NCBI RefSeq assembly: GCF_900128925.1
Contig: NZ_FQUJ01000020.1
Coordinates: forward strand, 1-51,579
Reading direction: 5' to 3'
From: Modicisalibacter ilicicola DSM 19980
Lineage (GTDB): Bacteria > Pseudomonadota > Gammaproteobacteria > Pseudomonadales > Halomonadaceae
DNA: 51,579 nt
This document shows positions 32,626-42,780 of this stretch, piece after piece. Numbering within the stretch: position 1 is the first letter of the stretch; each line of letters opens with the position of its first letter. A program made the position numbers and the translations under genes. A model generated the notes under the pieces. That model had not been told where the DNA came from. It worked only from the letters and a program-made list of their open reading frames with translations, and did no database searches.

Positions 32626-34125
32626 TCAGTGGCTGCCGGAGGGGAAGTGAAACTCGGCGTGGGCGGTCTCGAAGGAGGATGGCCAGCGCTGCGAGACCGC
32701 CTTGCGACGGGTATAGAAGCGCACGGCGTCGGGTCCGTAGGCGTGGAGGTCACCGAACAGCGAACGTTTCCAGCCACCGAAACTGTGGAAGGCCACCGGG
32801 ACCGGCAACGGCACGTTGATCCCCACCATGCCCACCTCGATGCTGTCGGCAAAGCGGCGTGCCGCCTCACCATCCCGGGTGAACAGGCAGGTGCCGTTAC
32901 CGTACTCGTGGGCATTGATCAGCTCGATGGCGGCATCCAGGCTATCGACCCGGACCACGCAGAGGACCGGCCCGAAGATCTCTTCCTGGTAGATGCGCAT
33001 GTCGCGAGTCACGTGATCGAACAGGCAGCCACCGACGAAGAACCCCTCCTCGTGCCCCGCCACCGTCAGCTCACGACCATCGGCCACCAGGGTCGCGCCG
33101 GAACGAATGCCATCCTCGATATAGCCCAGCACCTTGTCGCGCTGGTCGGCGGTGATCAACGGCCCCATGTCCATGCCCTTCTCGGTGCCCGGGCCGACCT
33201 TGAGGGCGGCGATCTTCGGGCGCATCGCCTCGATCAGCCGTTCGGCGGTCTCGTCGCCGACACAGACCGCCACCGAGATCGCCATGCAGCGCTCGCCACA
33301 GCTGCCGTAGGCAGCCCCCATCAGGGTGTTGGCCGCATTGTCGATGTCCGCATCGGGCAGCAGCACGGCATGATTCTTCGCCCCGCCCAGCGCCTGAACC
33401 CGCTTGCCATTGGCACAGCCGCGAGAATAGATGGCGTGGGCGACCGGGGTGGAACCGACGAAGGAGAGCGCCTTGACCTCCGGCGCGTCGAGCAGGGCCT
33501 CCACCGCCTCGCGGCCGCCGTGCACGACATTGAGGATGCCCCGGGGCAGGCCGGCCTCTTCCAGCAGTTCGGCGATCGCCAGCGCCGAGGACGGGTCCTT
33601 TTCCGAAGGCTTGAGGATGAAGGCATTGCCACAGGCGATCGCCATGGGGTACATCCACAATGGCACCATGGCCGGAAAATTGAACGGCGTGATGCCCGCC
33701 ACCACGCCGAGAGGCTGGAAGTTGGACCAGGCATCGATGCCCGGGCCGGCATTGTGGGAATACTCCCCCTTGAGCAGCTCCGGCACGCCACAGGCATATT
33801 CCACGTTCTCGATGCCGCGACGCAGCTCGCCCAGGGCGTCCTCGACGGTCTTGCCATGCTCTTCGCTGATCAGGCGGGTCAGGCGCTCGGCATGCGCTTC
33901 CAGCAGCTGCTTGAAACGGTACATGACCTGGGCGCGCCTGGCCGGCGGCGTATCGCGCCAGGCCGGGAAGGCTGCCTTGGCGGCTTCGATGGCCTGCTGC
34001 ACCGTCGCCGCATCGCCCTCCGGCGCCCGACGGATGACCTGGCCGGTGGCGGGGTTGGTGATATCCAGCGTTGCACCGGTGGCAGCGATCCGCTCACCAC
34101 CGATCAGATGAAACACCTGCTCCAT
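32626..34125 (-). CDS. mmsA: Methylmalonate-semialdehyde dehydrogenase (CoA-acylating)
   Basis: A 499-residue aldehyde dehydrogenase that converts (methyl)malonate semialdehyde to propionyl-CoA or acetyl-CoA in valine, beta-alanine and inositol catabolism. The NAD site is ITPFNFPAMVPLWM with LKPSEKDPS. The catalytic Cys is in GSCGERCMAIS, and GGAKNHAVLLPDAD is MmsA-type. IYQEEIFGPVLCVV is the ALDH Glu-containing block. AAGGAG 5 nt upstream supports the start. It lies 37 nt after the aminotransferase gene, forming a two-gene operon. Confidence 0.93.
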   Translation of the reverse strand: MEQVFHLIGGERIAATGATLDITNPATGQVIRRAPEGDAATVQQAIEAAKAAFPAWRDTPPARRAQVMYRFKQLLEAHAERLTRLISEEHGKTVEDALGELRRGIENVEYACGVPELLKGEYSHNAGPGIDAWSNFQPLGVVAGITPFNFPAMVPLWMYPMAIACGNAFILKPSEKDPSSALAIAELLEEAGLPRGILNVVHGGREAVEALLDAPEVKALSFVGSTPVAHAIYSRGCANGKRVQALGGAKNHAVLLPDADIDNAANTLMGAAYGSCGERCMAISVAVCVGDETAERLIEAMRPKIAALKVGPGTEKGMDMGPLITADQRDKVLGYIEDGIRSGATLVADGRELTVAGHEEGFFVGGCLFDHVTRDMRIYQEEIFGPVLCVVRVDSLDAAIELINAHEYGNGTCLFTRDGEAARRFADSIEVGMVGINVPLPVPVAFHSFGGWKRSLFGDLHAYGPDAVRFYTRRKAVSQRWPSSFETAHAEFHFPSGSH

Positions 34126-34162
34126 GACGTCTCCTTGGTGTTTGTCGAGTGCGGGTATGCGT

Positions 34163-35530
34163 TCAGTTCAGTCGATCGAGGACCGTGGCAACGGCGTCGA
34201 AGAGGTTCTCGAGTTCCGTGTCGGTCGAGGAAAACGGCGGTCCGAACTGCAGGGTGTCGCCACCGTAGCGCACGTAGAAGCCGGCATCCCACAGCGCGAT
34301 CGCCGCGTCCCTCGGCCGTATCGTCGGATCGCCCTCCCGGGGAGCCAGCTGAATGGCGCCCGCCAGGCCGTAATTGCGGATGTCCACGACGTGATTGCGC
34401 CCCTGCAGGGCATGCAGGCGCGACTCGAAGGCCGGGGCGATGGCCCGCACCTGGCCGGGAAAATCCTCGCGCTCGAACAGCTCCAGGGCGGCGAGACCGG
34501 CGGCACAGGCCACGGGATGGGCGCTGTAGGTATAGCCATGGGGAAACTCGATGGCATGTTGCGCCCCCCCGGCGTGCATGAAGGTCTCGAAGATCTCGCT
34601 CGAGGCGATCACCGCCCCCATCGGCACGGCGCCATTGGTGATCTGCTTGGCCACGTTCATGATGTCCGGTACCACGCCGAAGGCCTCGGCGCCGGTCGTG
34701 GCACCACAGCGCCCGAAGGCGGTAATGACCTCGTCGAAGATCAGCAGGATGTCATGCTGGTCGCAGATAGCCCGCAGGCGCTCGAGATAGCCCTTGGGCG
34801 GCACGATCACTCCCGCCGAGCCGGACATCGGCTCGACGATCACCGCGGCGATGTTGGAAGCATCGTTCAGGGCGATCTGATCCAGCAATGCGTCGGCGAG
34901 TTCGGCGCCGGTCTCGGCCTGGCCCCGGGTGAAGGCCAGCTGGGGCTGCAGGGTGTGCGGCAGATGCGTCACGTCGAGCAGTTGCCCGTAGTGCTTGCGA
35001 TTGGCGACCATGCCTCCGGCGCTGGTGCCGCCCACATTGACGCCATGATAGCCCTTGATGCGCCCGACGATGCGGGTCTTCTCGGGCTTGCCCTTCAGCC
35101 GCCAGTAGGCCCGTGCCATCTTCAGCGCGGTGTCGGCGCTCTCCGAGCCGGAATTGGTGAAGAAGACATGGTCGAGGCCGTCCGGGGCCAATGCCGCGAT
35201 GCGCTCGGCGAGCCGGAAGGCCAGCGGGTGGCCGACCTGGAAACCCGGGGCATAATCCAGCGTGCCAAGCTGGCGAGCCACGGCCTGCTGGATCTCCTCA
35301 CGATTGTGGCCGGCGCCGCAGCACCACAGCCCCGAAAGCGAATCGAACAGGCGGCGCCCCTGATCGTCGATCAGGTAGCGGCCTTCCGCCCCGACCACCA
35401 TCCGCGGTGTCTGGCGAAAGTCCCGGTTGGCGGTGAACGGCATCCAGTAGGCGGTGCTGGGAGACTGAGCATCGCCGTCCTCCTGGGCACCCTTGTGTGT
35501 CGCGGCGGCATGGGGGTCGAGACTCAGCAT
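34163..35530 (-). CDS. Omega-amino acid:pyruvate aminotransferase (class III)
   Basis: A 455-residue PLP enzyme. Lys295 (NVAKQITNGAVPMGAV) binds PLP, D266 is in FDEVITAFGR, and the phosphate-binding block is TNSGSESADTALKMARAY. The sequence DSLSGLWCCGAGHNREEI and PGFQVGHPLAFRLAERIA matches beta-alanine:pyruvate aminotransferases, which give malonate semialdehyde, the substrate of the adjacent MmsA. ATG 35530 has CAGGAG upstream; 35 upstream codons are probably untranslated. First gene of the operon. Confidence 0.9.
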   Translation of the reverse strand: MLSLDPHAAATHKGAQEDGDAQSPSTAYWMPFTANRDFRQTPRMVVGAEGRYLIDDQGRRLFDSLSGLWCCGAGHNREEIQQAVARQLGTLDYAPGFQVGHPLAFRLAERIAALAPDGLDHVFFTNSGSESADTALKMARAYWRLKGKPEKTRIVGRIKGYHGVNVGGTSAGGMVANRKHYGQLLDVTHLPHTLQPQLAFTRGQAETGAELADALLDQIALNDASNIAAVIVEPMSGSAGVIVPPKGYLERLRAICDQHDILLIFDEVITAFGRCGATTGAEAFGVVPDIMNVAKQITNGAVPMGAVIASSEIFETFMHAGGAQHAIEFPHGYTYSAHPVACAAGLAALELFEREDFPGQVRAIAPAFESRLHALQGRNHVVDIRNYGLAGAIQLAPREGDPTIRPRDAAIALWDAGFYVRYGGDTLQFGPPFSSTDTELENLFDAVATVLDRLN

Positions 35531-35618
35531 GGCGGGCTCCTGTCGATGGCTGGCGGTTGGTTGAAGGCAGCGGTCGAAGCACTGGTCTTCCCAGCGTGCC
35601 CTGGAACCAAGCGCAAGA

Positions 35619-35632
35619 ACACTTGAAAGTGT
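35619..35632. promoter_or_regulatory. Inverted repeat between the aminotransferase and SulP genes
   Basis: ACACTT-GA-AAGTGT, a perfect 6-bp inverted repeat 89 nt upstream of the aminotransferase start. A second symmetry, CGTTG...CAACG (35642-35659), lies next to it. Together they could form an operator for the aminotransferase-mmsA operon. The divergent region is 234 bp long. Confidence 0.3.
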
Positions 35633-35764
35633 CAATCTTCGCGTTGGCTTTCTTCAACGTAAACGCCTCAAATAGCGATGGCGAGCCTGCCTTGCACCCC
35701 TTGGGCCAACCCCTCATCATGCTTGAAAAAACCCGGTCAACGACACTCTTGCTGCGAGAAGCGG

Positions 35765-37525
35765 ATGCTCAAGCGTTATCTGCCGATACTCTCCTGGTTA
35801 CCCCATTACCAACGCACCCTGTTCAGTCACGACCTGTTGGCCGGTCTGATCGTGACAGCGATGGTCATTCCGCAATCCCTGGCTTATGCCCTGCTGGCGG
35901 GCTTGCCCGCCGTCGTGGGGTTGTATGCCAGCATCCTGCCGCTGTTCGTCTATGCCGTGTTCGGCTCCAGCCGCACACTGGCGGTGGGACCGGTGGCGAT
36001 TCTGGCGCTGATGACCGCGGCAGCCCTGTCCGGCATCGCCGAGCCGGGCTCCGCCGAGTATGTCGAGGCCGCCCTGCTACTGGCCCTGCTATCCGGGGCG
36101 ATGCTGACTGTCATGGGCCTGCTGCGGCTGGGTTTCTTTGCCAACTTCCTCAGCCATCCGGTGATTTCAGGCTTCCTGACCGCCTCGGGCCTGCTGATCG
36201 CGGCCAGCCAGGCCGCCCATCTGCTGGGCATCGACTCCGCCGGCTTCACCCTGCCGGCCCTGCTCGGCAGCCTGTTTGCCAACCTGCCCGAGCTGCACCT
36301 ACCCACCCTCGCGATCGGCGCCGGCACGCTGCTGTTCCTGATCGTGACGCGCCGCTATGCAACGCCCTTCCTGACTCGCCTGGGCCTGCCCGACAAGCTG
36401 GCCAGGCTGATGACCCGGGCCGGGCCGGTCTTCGCCGTGGTCCTGACGACGCTGATCGCCTGGTACTTCGCGCTGGCCAAATCCGGCGTGGCCGTGGTCG
36501 GCGAGGTCCCCAGCGGCCTGCCACCCTTGACCCTGCCGCCCTTCGACCTGCCGCTCTGGCGCGAGCTCTGGGTCCCTGCACTGCTGATCAGCGTGGTGGG
36601 TTTCGTCGAGTCGGTATCGATGGGCCAGATGCTCGCCGCCAAGCGCCGCGAACGCATCTCCCCGGACCAGGAGCTGCTCGGGCTGGGCACCTCCAACCTG
36701 GCCGCCGCCTTCACCGGCGGCATGCCGGTGACCGGTGGGCTGTCGCGCACCGTGATCAATTTCGACGCCGGGGCCCGCACCCCGGCTGCCGGGGTGTTCG
36801 CCGCCGTCGGCATCGCCATCGTGACGCTGTTCTTCACGCACCTGATTCATCATCTACCCATCGCGACCCTGGCCGCGATCATCACGGTATCGATTCTCAC
36901 CCTCGTCGACCTCGAGGCCCTGCGCCACACCTGGCGCTATTCCCGTAGTGATTTCGCCGCCCTGCTGGCCACGCTGCTCTTCACGCTGGTCGAGGGGGTC
37001 GAGGCGGGCATCCTCGCCGGGGTCGGGCTGTCGATCGCCCTCTTCCTGTATCGCACCAGCCGCCCCCACAGCGCGCTGGTGGGCCGGGTGCCCGGTACCG
37101 AGCATTTCCGCAACACGGCGCGCCACCGGGTCGAGAGCGACAAGCACATCGCCCTGCTGCGCATCGACGAGAGCCTCTATTTCGCCAATGCCCGCTATCT
37201 CGAGGACACCCTCTACGATCTGATCGCCTCCCGCCCGGACATCGACCATGTGGTGCTGATCTGCTCGGCGGTCAACCTGATCGATGCCTCGGCCCTGGAG
37301 AGCCTCAAGGCGATCAACTCCCGGCTCAAGGATTCCGAGGTCACGCTGCACCTGGCGGAGGTCAAGGGCCCGGTGATGGACCGCCTCACGCGCTCCGATT
37401 TGATCGAGGCGCTGACCGGGCGAGTATTCCTGAGCACCTATTCGGCCTGGCGGGAACTGAGAAATCCGACGGGAACGCGCTCCGACCCCCCTAGCATTTC
37501 CGGTCCACCGCCCATACATGACTAG
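35765..37525 (+). CDS. SulP-family anion transporter with STAS domain
   Basis: A 586-residue permease with about twelve membrane segments (residues 20-420) and a cytoplasmic STAS domain (about 445-555). Signatures are TAMVIPQSLAYALLAGLPAVVGLYAS, read in parts, GLTSNLAAAFTGGMPVTGGLSR-type TM8 sequence, and the STAS core HVVLICSAVNLIDASALESL. The STAS Ser/Asp region is intact. SulP proteins carry sulfate, bicarbonate or dicarboxylates; the substrate here is undetermined. ATG 35765 is chosen because MLKRYLPIL begins the family homology. The following gene starts 82 nt downstream. Confidence 0.9.
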   Translation: MLKRYLPILSWLPHYQRTLFSHDLLAGLIVTAMVIPQSLAYALLAGLPAVVGLYASILPLFVYAVFGSSRTLAVGPVAILALMTAAALSGIAEPGSAEYVEAALLLALLSGAMLTVMGLLRLGFFANFLSHPVISGFLTASGLLIAASQAAHLLGIDSAGFTLPALLGSLFANLPELHLPTLAIGAGTLLFLIVTRRYATPFLTRLGLPDKLARLMTRAGPVFAVVLTTLIAWYFALAKSGVAVVGEVPSGLPPLTLPPFDLPLWRELWVPALLISVVGFVESVSMGQMLAAKRRERISPDQELLGLGTSNLAAAFTGGMPVTGGLSRTVINFDAGARTPAAGVFAAVGIAIVTLFFTHLIHHLPIATLAAIITVSILTLVDLEALRHTWRYSRSDFAALLATLLFTLVEGVEAGILAGVGLSIALFLYRTSRPHSALVGRVPGTEHFRNTARHRVESDKHIALLRIDESLYFANARYLEDTLYDLIASRPDIDHVVLICSAVNLIDASALESLKAINSRLKDSEVTLHLAEVKGPVMDRLTRSDLIEALTGRVFLSTYSAWRELRNPTGTRSDPPSISGPPPIHD

Positions 37526-37607
37526 GCATGCCTGAAAAGTGTCTGCGCTTGCCCATACGGCGCCTAGGACCGGACCCATGACGCACCACCAAAAGGAGCC
37601 TGTCACG

Positions 37608-38972
37608 ATGCCCCAGGAAGCATTGGTTCAGGAAGAGGATCTGGGCCTGCTCGTCGATCTCTACGAGCTCACCATGATCCAGGCCTACTGGGCCGAGGGA
37701 ATGAACGAGAGGGCCACCTTCAGCCTGTTCTTTCGCAGCTTGCCCCAGGGGCGCAACTACATGCTCGCCTGCGGCCAGCAGCACGTGGCACGCCTGGTTA
37801 CCCAGCTGCGCTTTGGCGAACGTCAGATCGACAAGCTGCGCAGCCTGAACCTCTTCGAGGAAGGCTTCCTCGAGTGGCTGGCCGGTTTTCGCTTCAGCGG
37901 CGACATCCACGCGGTACAGGAAGGAACGCCGGTGTTCCCCCAGGAGCCGCTGCTCGAGGTGGAGGCCCCTATCGCCGAGGCTCAGCTGCTCGAAAGCCTG
38001 GTCATGAACTACGTGCATCTCGAAACCGTCCTCGCCTCCAAGGCCAGCCGGCTGGTCAATGCCGCCCAGGGGCGCGGCGTGGTGGATTTCGGCATGCGTC
38101 GCATGCATGGCATCGATGCCGCCGTGCGCGGCGTGCGGGCCTACCATGTCGCCGGCCTGACCGGAACCAGCAACGTGCTGGGGTCGGTGACCCACGGGCT
38201 TTCCGCCCAGGGCACCATGGCGCACAGCTACGTCCAGGCCCACGGCAAGGAAGACGATGCCCTGCTGGCCTTCGCTCGCCACTACCCCGGTACCACCCTG
38301 CTGGTGGATACCTACGACACCGTTGCCGCGGTCAAGCGGCTCATCGAGCGCATGGCGGAGGACTCCTCGCTGGACATCGGCGCCATCCGGCTGGACTCCG
38401 GGGACCTCGAATACCTGGCCAAGACCTGCCGTCACCTGCTCGACGAGGCCGGCCACCAGGACATCAAGATCATTGCCAGCGGCGGTCTCAACGAGCACAG
38501 CATCCGCGAACTGGTAGTCAACGAAGCGCCCATCGACGGCTTCGGCGTCGGCACCTCGCTGGGCGCGTCGAGCGACTCCCCTTGCCTGGAACTCGCCTAC
38601 AAGTTGACCGAGTACGCCGGCGAGCCGCGCCTCAAGCACTCCCCGGGCAAGCACTCCCTGCCCGGGCGCAAGCAGATCTACCGCGAGCAGGAGGCAGACG
38701 GCAGCTATCGCTGCGATCACCTGACCTTGCGCGACGAACAGGCACCCGGCACCGCGCTGTTGCAACCCATCGTCCTGCAAGGCGACTTCCAGGAGGCAGC
38801 GATGGCCTCCCCCGATGCCGCCCGGGAAGCCAGCCTCGACAGCGTCTCGCGCCTGCCCCCGGAGTTGCGCAGCCTCGTCGAGACCCGAACCTACCACGTG
38901 ACCATCAGCGACAGGCTCCACGCGTGCCGGCGCCTGGCCGAATCGCGCCTCGGGCTCCCGCCCGACGATTGA
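37608..38972 (+). CDS. pncB: Nicotinate phosphoribosyltransferase
   Basis: A 454-residue enzyme that makes nicotinate mononucleotide from nicotinate and PRPP in NAD salvage. It shows LLVDLYELTMIQAYW at the start, EAPIAEAQLLESLVMNYV, the HGID region (RRMHGIDAAVRG) and the phosphate-binding KIIASGGLNEHSI and GFGVGTSLGAS. AAAAGGAG 9 nt upstream selects ATG 37608 over ATG 37578. Later in the window nadE and pncC provide other NAD-cycle steps. Confidence 0.92.
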   Translation: MPQEALVQEEDLGLLVDLYELTMIQAYWAEGMNERATFSLFFRSLPQGRNYMLACGQQHVARLVTQLRFGERQIDKLRSLNLFEEGFLEWLAGFRFSGDIHAVQEGTPVFPQEPLLEVEAPIAEAQLLESLVMNYVHLETVLASKASRLVNAAQGRGVVDFGMRRMHGIDAAVRGVRAYHVAGLTGTSNVLGSVTHGLSAQGTMAHSYVQAHGKEDDALLAFARHYPGTTLLVDTYDTVAAVKRLIERMAEDSSLDIGAIRLDSGDLEYLAKTCRHLLDEAGHQDIKIIASGGLNEHSIRELVVNEAPIDGFGVGTSLGASSDSPCLELAYKLTEYAGEPRLKHSPGKHSLPGRKQIYREQEADGSYRCDHLTLRDEQAPGTALLQPIVLQGDFQEAAMASPDAAREASLDSVSRLPPELRSLVETRTYHVTISDRLHACRRLAESRLGLPPDD

Positions 38973-39049
38973 AGACAAGACGTAAGTAAATCGTCATTTT
39001 CTCTCGCTAGGGTAATTCCCTGACGACATCGTGACCCAGGGAGAGAGCC

Positions 39050-41092
39050 ATGAGCGAATTCGACAACGAACCCAGCTACAACCCGAGCGACAACGAGCCA
39101 TTCTCGTCCATTCTCGAGCGTAGCTGGACGCGTCGCCACGTCATGCAGGGCGGGCTGGGGCTGGCCGCCGCGACACTGTTCGGCAATCTGGGCCTGGCCC
39201 GGGCGGACTCGCCAGGCGACGACCCGAAGCGAGCCTTCCCCGACACCGGGGCCCGCAATACCCGGTTGCGTTTCGAGCCGGTGCCGGGCTCGAAGACCGA
39301 CGCGGTCGTGGTACCCGAGGGGTACACCGCAACGATACTCGCGCCCTGGGGCACGCCCTTGAACGGCCAGGCCAATGCCTGGAAGGAAGACGGCACCAAC
39401 AGCGCGGAAGACCAGGCCAATGCCGTGGGCATGCACCACGATGGCATGCATTTCTTCCCCATCGATGGCCGCTCCGACGATGGCCTTTTGCTGGTCAACA
39501 ACGAATACATCGACCAGCGGGCCCTGCATCCCGACGGGCCAACCCAGAGCGAGACGGGCCAGCGACCGGCGGACGAGGTGCGCAAGGAGATCAATGCGCA
39601 CGGCGTCAGCGTGGTGCGCATCACCAAAAAGGAGGGCCGATGGAGCGTCGCAAGCGACGACCCGCTCAATCGTCGCTACACCAGCGCCACCGTGATGGAC
39701 CTGGCCGGCCCCCTGGCCGGTACGGACCACGTCAAGACGGCTTTTTCCAGGGACGGAACCCGGGCCCGAGGCACCAACAACAACTGCGGCAATGGCTACA
39801 CGCCCTGGGGCACCTACCTGACCTGCGAGGAAAACTGGCCCGACATCTTCGTCAATCGCGCCGAGACGCTTCCCGCGGACCAGCAGCGCCTGGGAATCCC
39901 CACCGAGCAGTCGCGTTACGGCTGGGAAACCGCCGCCGGCGATGGCAGCGAGAAGGACGGCGAATTCGCCCGCTTCGACCTGACACCACGGGGCGACGAC
40001 CCTCGTGAAGATTATCGCAACGAGGCCAGCACCTTCGGCTACATCGTCGAGATCGACCCCTTCGATGGTCAACGTCGCGCCGTCAAGCGCACCGCCCTGG
40101 GGCGCTTTCGCCACGAGGGATGCTGGCCGGGCAAGCTGGAACCGGGCAAGCCGGTGGTGTTCTATTCAGGCCACGATGCCCGCTTCGAATACATCTACAA
40201 GTTCGTTTCCGAGGCCAACTGGGACCCCGCCGATGCCGACCCCCGGGATCGGCTGGCCACCGGCGCCAAGTACATGGACAAGGGCACGCTCCATGTCGCC
40301 CGCTTCAACGACGACGGCACCGGCCAGTGGCTTCCCCTGACTCCCGACGCCCCCACCCAGCAGAACTACAGTACCCTGGGCAAGGAACTGGGCGAGCTGC
40401 CGGAGATCATCCTCAATACCGCCCGGGCCGCCGACCTGGTAGGAGCGACGCCCATGGACCGGCCGGAATGGGGCAACGTGGACCCGCACAATGGCGATGT
40501 CTACATGACACTGACCAACAACGACGAGCGAGAAATCGACCAGCTCAATGCCCCCAACCCCCGCCCGCGTAACGAAAACGGCCAGATCATTCGCTGGCGC
40601 GAGGGTGACGACGGCAGTTTCCGCTGGACGATCTTCGTGTTCGGTGCCCACGCCAAGGCCCCCGACTACATCAACCGGTCGGCGCTGACCCAGGCCAACC
40701 AGTTCGCCAGCCCCGATGGGCTGATGTTCGACCCGCGCGGCATCCTCTGGATCCAGACCGACAACAGCGACAATGCCGTCGCCGAGTACACCAACGATCA
40801 GATGCTGGCGGTGATCCCCTCCCAGGTGACCACCCGAGAGGGGTATGCCACCACCCTCGACACGCGCACCCAGGAACACCTCAAGCGCTTCCTGGTGGGC
40901 CCCAACGGCTGTGAGATCACCGGCTTTGCTGCCACGCCGGATCACACCTCGATCTTCGTCAACGTGCAGCATCCGGCCAACTGGCCTCATGATGAAGACG
41001 CCACCCAGGCCACCCCCTCGGGAAACCCCGTGCGGCCCCGCTCCTCCACCATCGTCATTCAGCGCAAGGACGGTGGCGAAGTCGGCGTATAG
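39050..41092 (+). CDS. phoX: PhoX-family alkaline phosphatase (Tat-exported)
   Basis: A 680-residue protein of the DUF839/PhoX family. The N-terminus has a twin-arginine signal (SWTRRHVMQGG, Arg28-Arg29, hydrophobic core to about residue 50), so it should be folded with its Fe/Ca cofactor before export. Conserved blocks include GTNNNCGNGYTPWGTYLTCEEN, read in parts, GRFRHEGCW, FYSGHDARFEYIYKFVS and FASPDGLMFDPRGILWIQTD. PhoX hydrolyses phosphate mono- and diesters. AGGGAG precedes the ATG. No full Pho box is visible upstream. Confidence 0.92.
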   Translation: MSEFDNEPSYNPSDNEPFSSILERSWTRRHVMQGGLGLAAATLFGNLGLARADSPGDDPKRAFPDTGARNTRLRFEPVPGSKTDAVVVPEGYTATILAPWGTPLNGQANAWKEDGTNSAEDQANAVGMHHDGMHFFPIDGRSDDGLLLVNNEYIDQRALHPDGPTQSETGQRPADEVRKEINAHGVSVVRITKKEGRWSVASDDPLNRRYTSATVMDLAGPLAGTDHVKTAFSRDGTRARGTNNNCGNGYTPWGTYLTCEENWPDIFVNRAETLPADQQRLGIPTEQSRYGWETAAGDGSEKDGEFARFDLTPRGDDPREDYRNEASTFGYIVEIDPFDGQRRAVKRTALGRFRHEGCWPGKLEPGKPVVFYSGHDARFEYIYKFVSEANWDPADADPRDRLATGAKYMDKGTLHVARFNDDGTGQWLPLTPDAPTQQNYSTLGKELGELPEIILNTARAADLVGATPMDRPEWGNVDPHNGDVYMTLTNNDEREIDQLNAPNPRPRNENGQIIRWREGDDGSFRWTIFVFGAHAKAPDYINRSALTQANQFASPDGLMFDPRGILWIQTDNSDNAVAEYTNDQMLAVIPSQVTTREGYATTLDTRTQEHLKRFLVGPNGCEITGFAATPDHTSIFVNVQHPANWPHDEDATQATPSGNPVRPRSSTIVIQRKDGGEVGV

Positions 41093-41132
41093 CAAGCAGG
41101 CGCAGGCATCGGCGTGCCGCCCTGCGTCAACG

Positions 41133-41163
41133 AATGACGCCTGGCCACTGGCCAGGCGTCATT
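41133..41163. terminator. Bidirectional hairpin between phoX and the 41188 gene
   Basis: AATGACGCCTGGCC, loop ACT, GGCCAGGCGTCATT: a perfect 14-bp stem 41 nt past phoX and 25 nt past the convergent gene. No strong U tract on either side. Confidence 0.7.
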
Positions 41164-41187
41164 GGTAAGAATCGGTAAAAGTCGGTA

Positions 41188-41628
41188 TCAGGGCAATTTG
41201 GCCGTCATGGGCAGCGGGCCGCATTCGACCTCCTGTCGCTCCTCTTCGCTGTCGACGAAGCGTACGCTGGTCGGGTCGATACCGTACTGCCTGGCGACTT
41301 GCAGTACCTCGGCCTGGTGCTCTTCCAGGGCCGCCTGCTTGAGTCGACGACGACTCGGCGTGATGCATTTCAGCAGCACCCAGATCAGGATCGCCACCCC
41401 GACGAGCCAGACCGTGTATTCCGAGATGTACTTCGACAGCTCGAGGCCACTGGCGAACCACCCCGTCAAACCGAGCATGAGGGTAATGATCGAACTCCAG
41501 ACCGGATTGGGCAGGCCCAGGAAGCGGTTGGCACTGAGCAGGGTCTTTTCGTAGTACCGCTGGGAATACGCCACAGGGGGCTTGGCGATCATGGGCTGCT
41601 CGGCAAAGGGTCCACTTGAGATAATCAT
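41188..41628 (-). CDS. Small two-helix membrane protein (about 146 aa), unknown
   Basis: Not recognised. Two hydrophobic segments lie around residues 44-60 (VWSSIITLMLGLTGWFAS) and 72-88 (YTVWLVGVAILIWVLL). A basic stretch (CITPSRRRLKQAALEEHQAEV) and an acidic C-terminal cytoplasmic-type domain with RQYGIDPTSVRFVDSEEE follow. No start has a clear ribosome site: ATG 41628 is used, with TTG 41664 and ATG 41592 possible. No operon partner. Confidence 0.6.
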   Translation of the reverse strand: MIISSGPFAEQPMIAKPPVAYSQRYYEKTLLSANRFLGLPNPVWSSIITLMLGLTGWFASGLELSKYISEYTVWLVGVAILIWVLLKCITPSRRRLKQAALEEHQAEVLQVARQYGIDPTSVRFVDSEEERQEVECGPLPMTAKLP

Positions 41629-41748
41629 TGTGGGCCATGGCAGCCGCGGCGATGGTGCAAACAAGAAGGCAAAAAGAGCTCAGTTTGTCGAGGAAACACA
41701 CAATCCGCTCTCGCGGTTACCTTGCGACACAATGACTTTCTAATTGAC

Positions 41749-42585
<837 letters not shown>

Positions 42586-42780
42586 GCTGATGCTCCCGTG
42601 GCCGATGCATGACATGACGGACCAGTCTACACGAGATTCCACGGACACGGCTCACGACGGCACTATCAAGCGGGTCAGCACGACCCCGAGCCAGGCGGAA
42701 ACCGCCGTCAAGGTCGCGCCCCAGGAACAGGGCGGTGGTGATGACCTACAGCACGAGTGTTTGCACCGTTCATCCTCTGA

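Noticed and set aside
32629-34581. 650-codon open frame on the plus strand
   Set aside because: It is antisense to mmsA, whose motifs and ribosome site are clear; long antisense frames are common in GC-rich DNA. The same applies to 12707-14332 (antisense to prpE) and 34124-35626 (antisense to the aminotransferase).
38973-39049. Pho box upstream of phoX
   Set aside because: Only one half-site-like CGTCAT is present; no second 7-mer at the required spacing.
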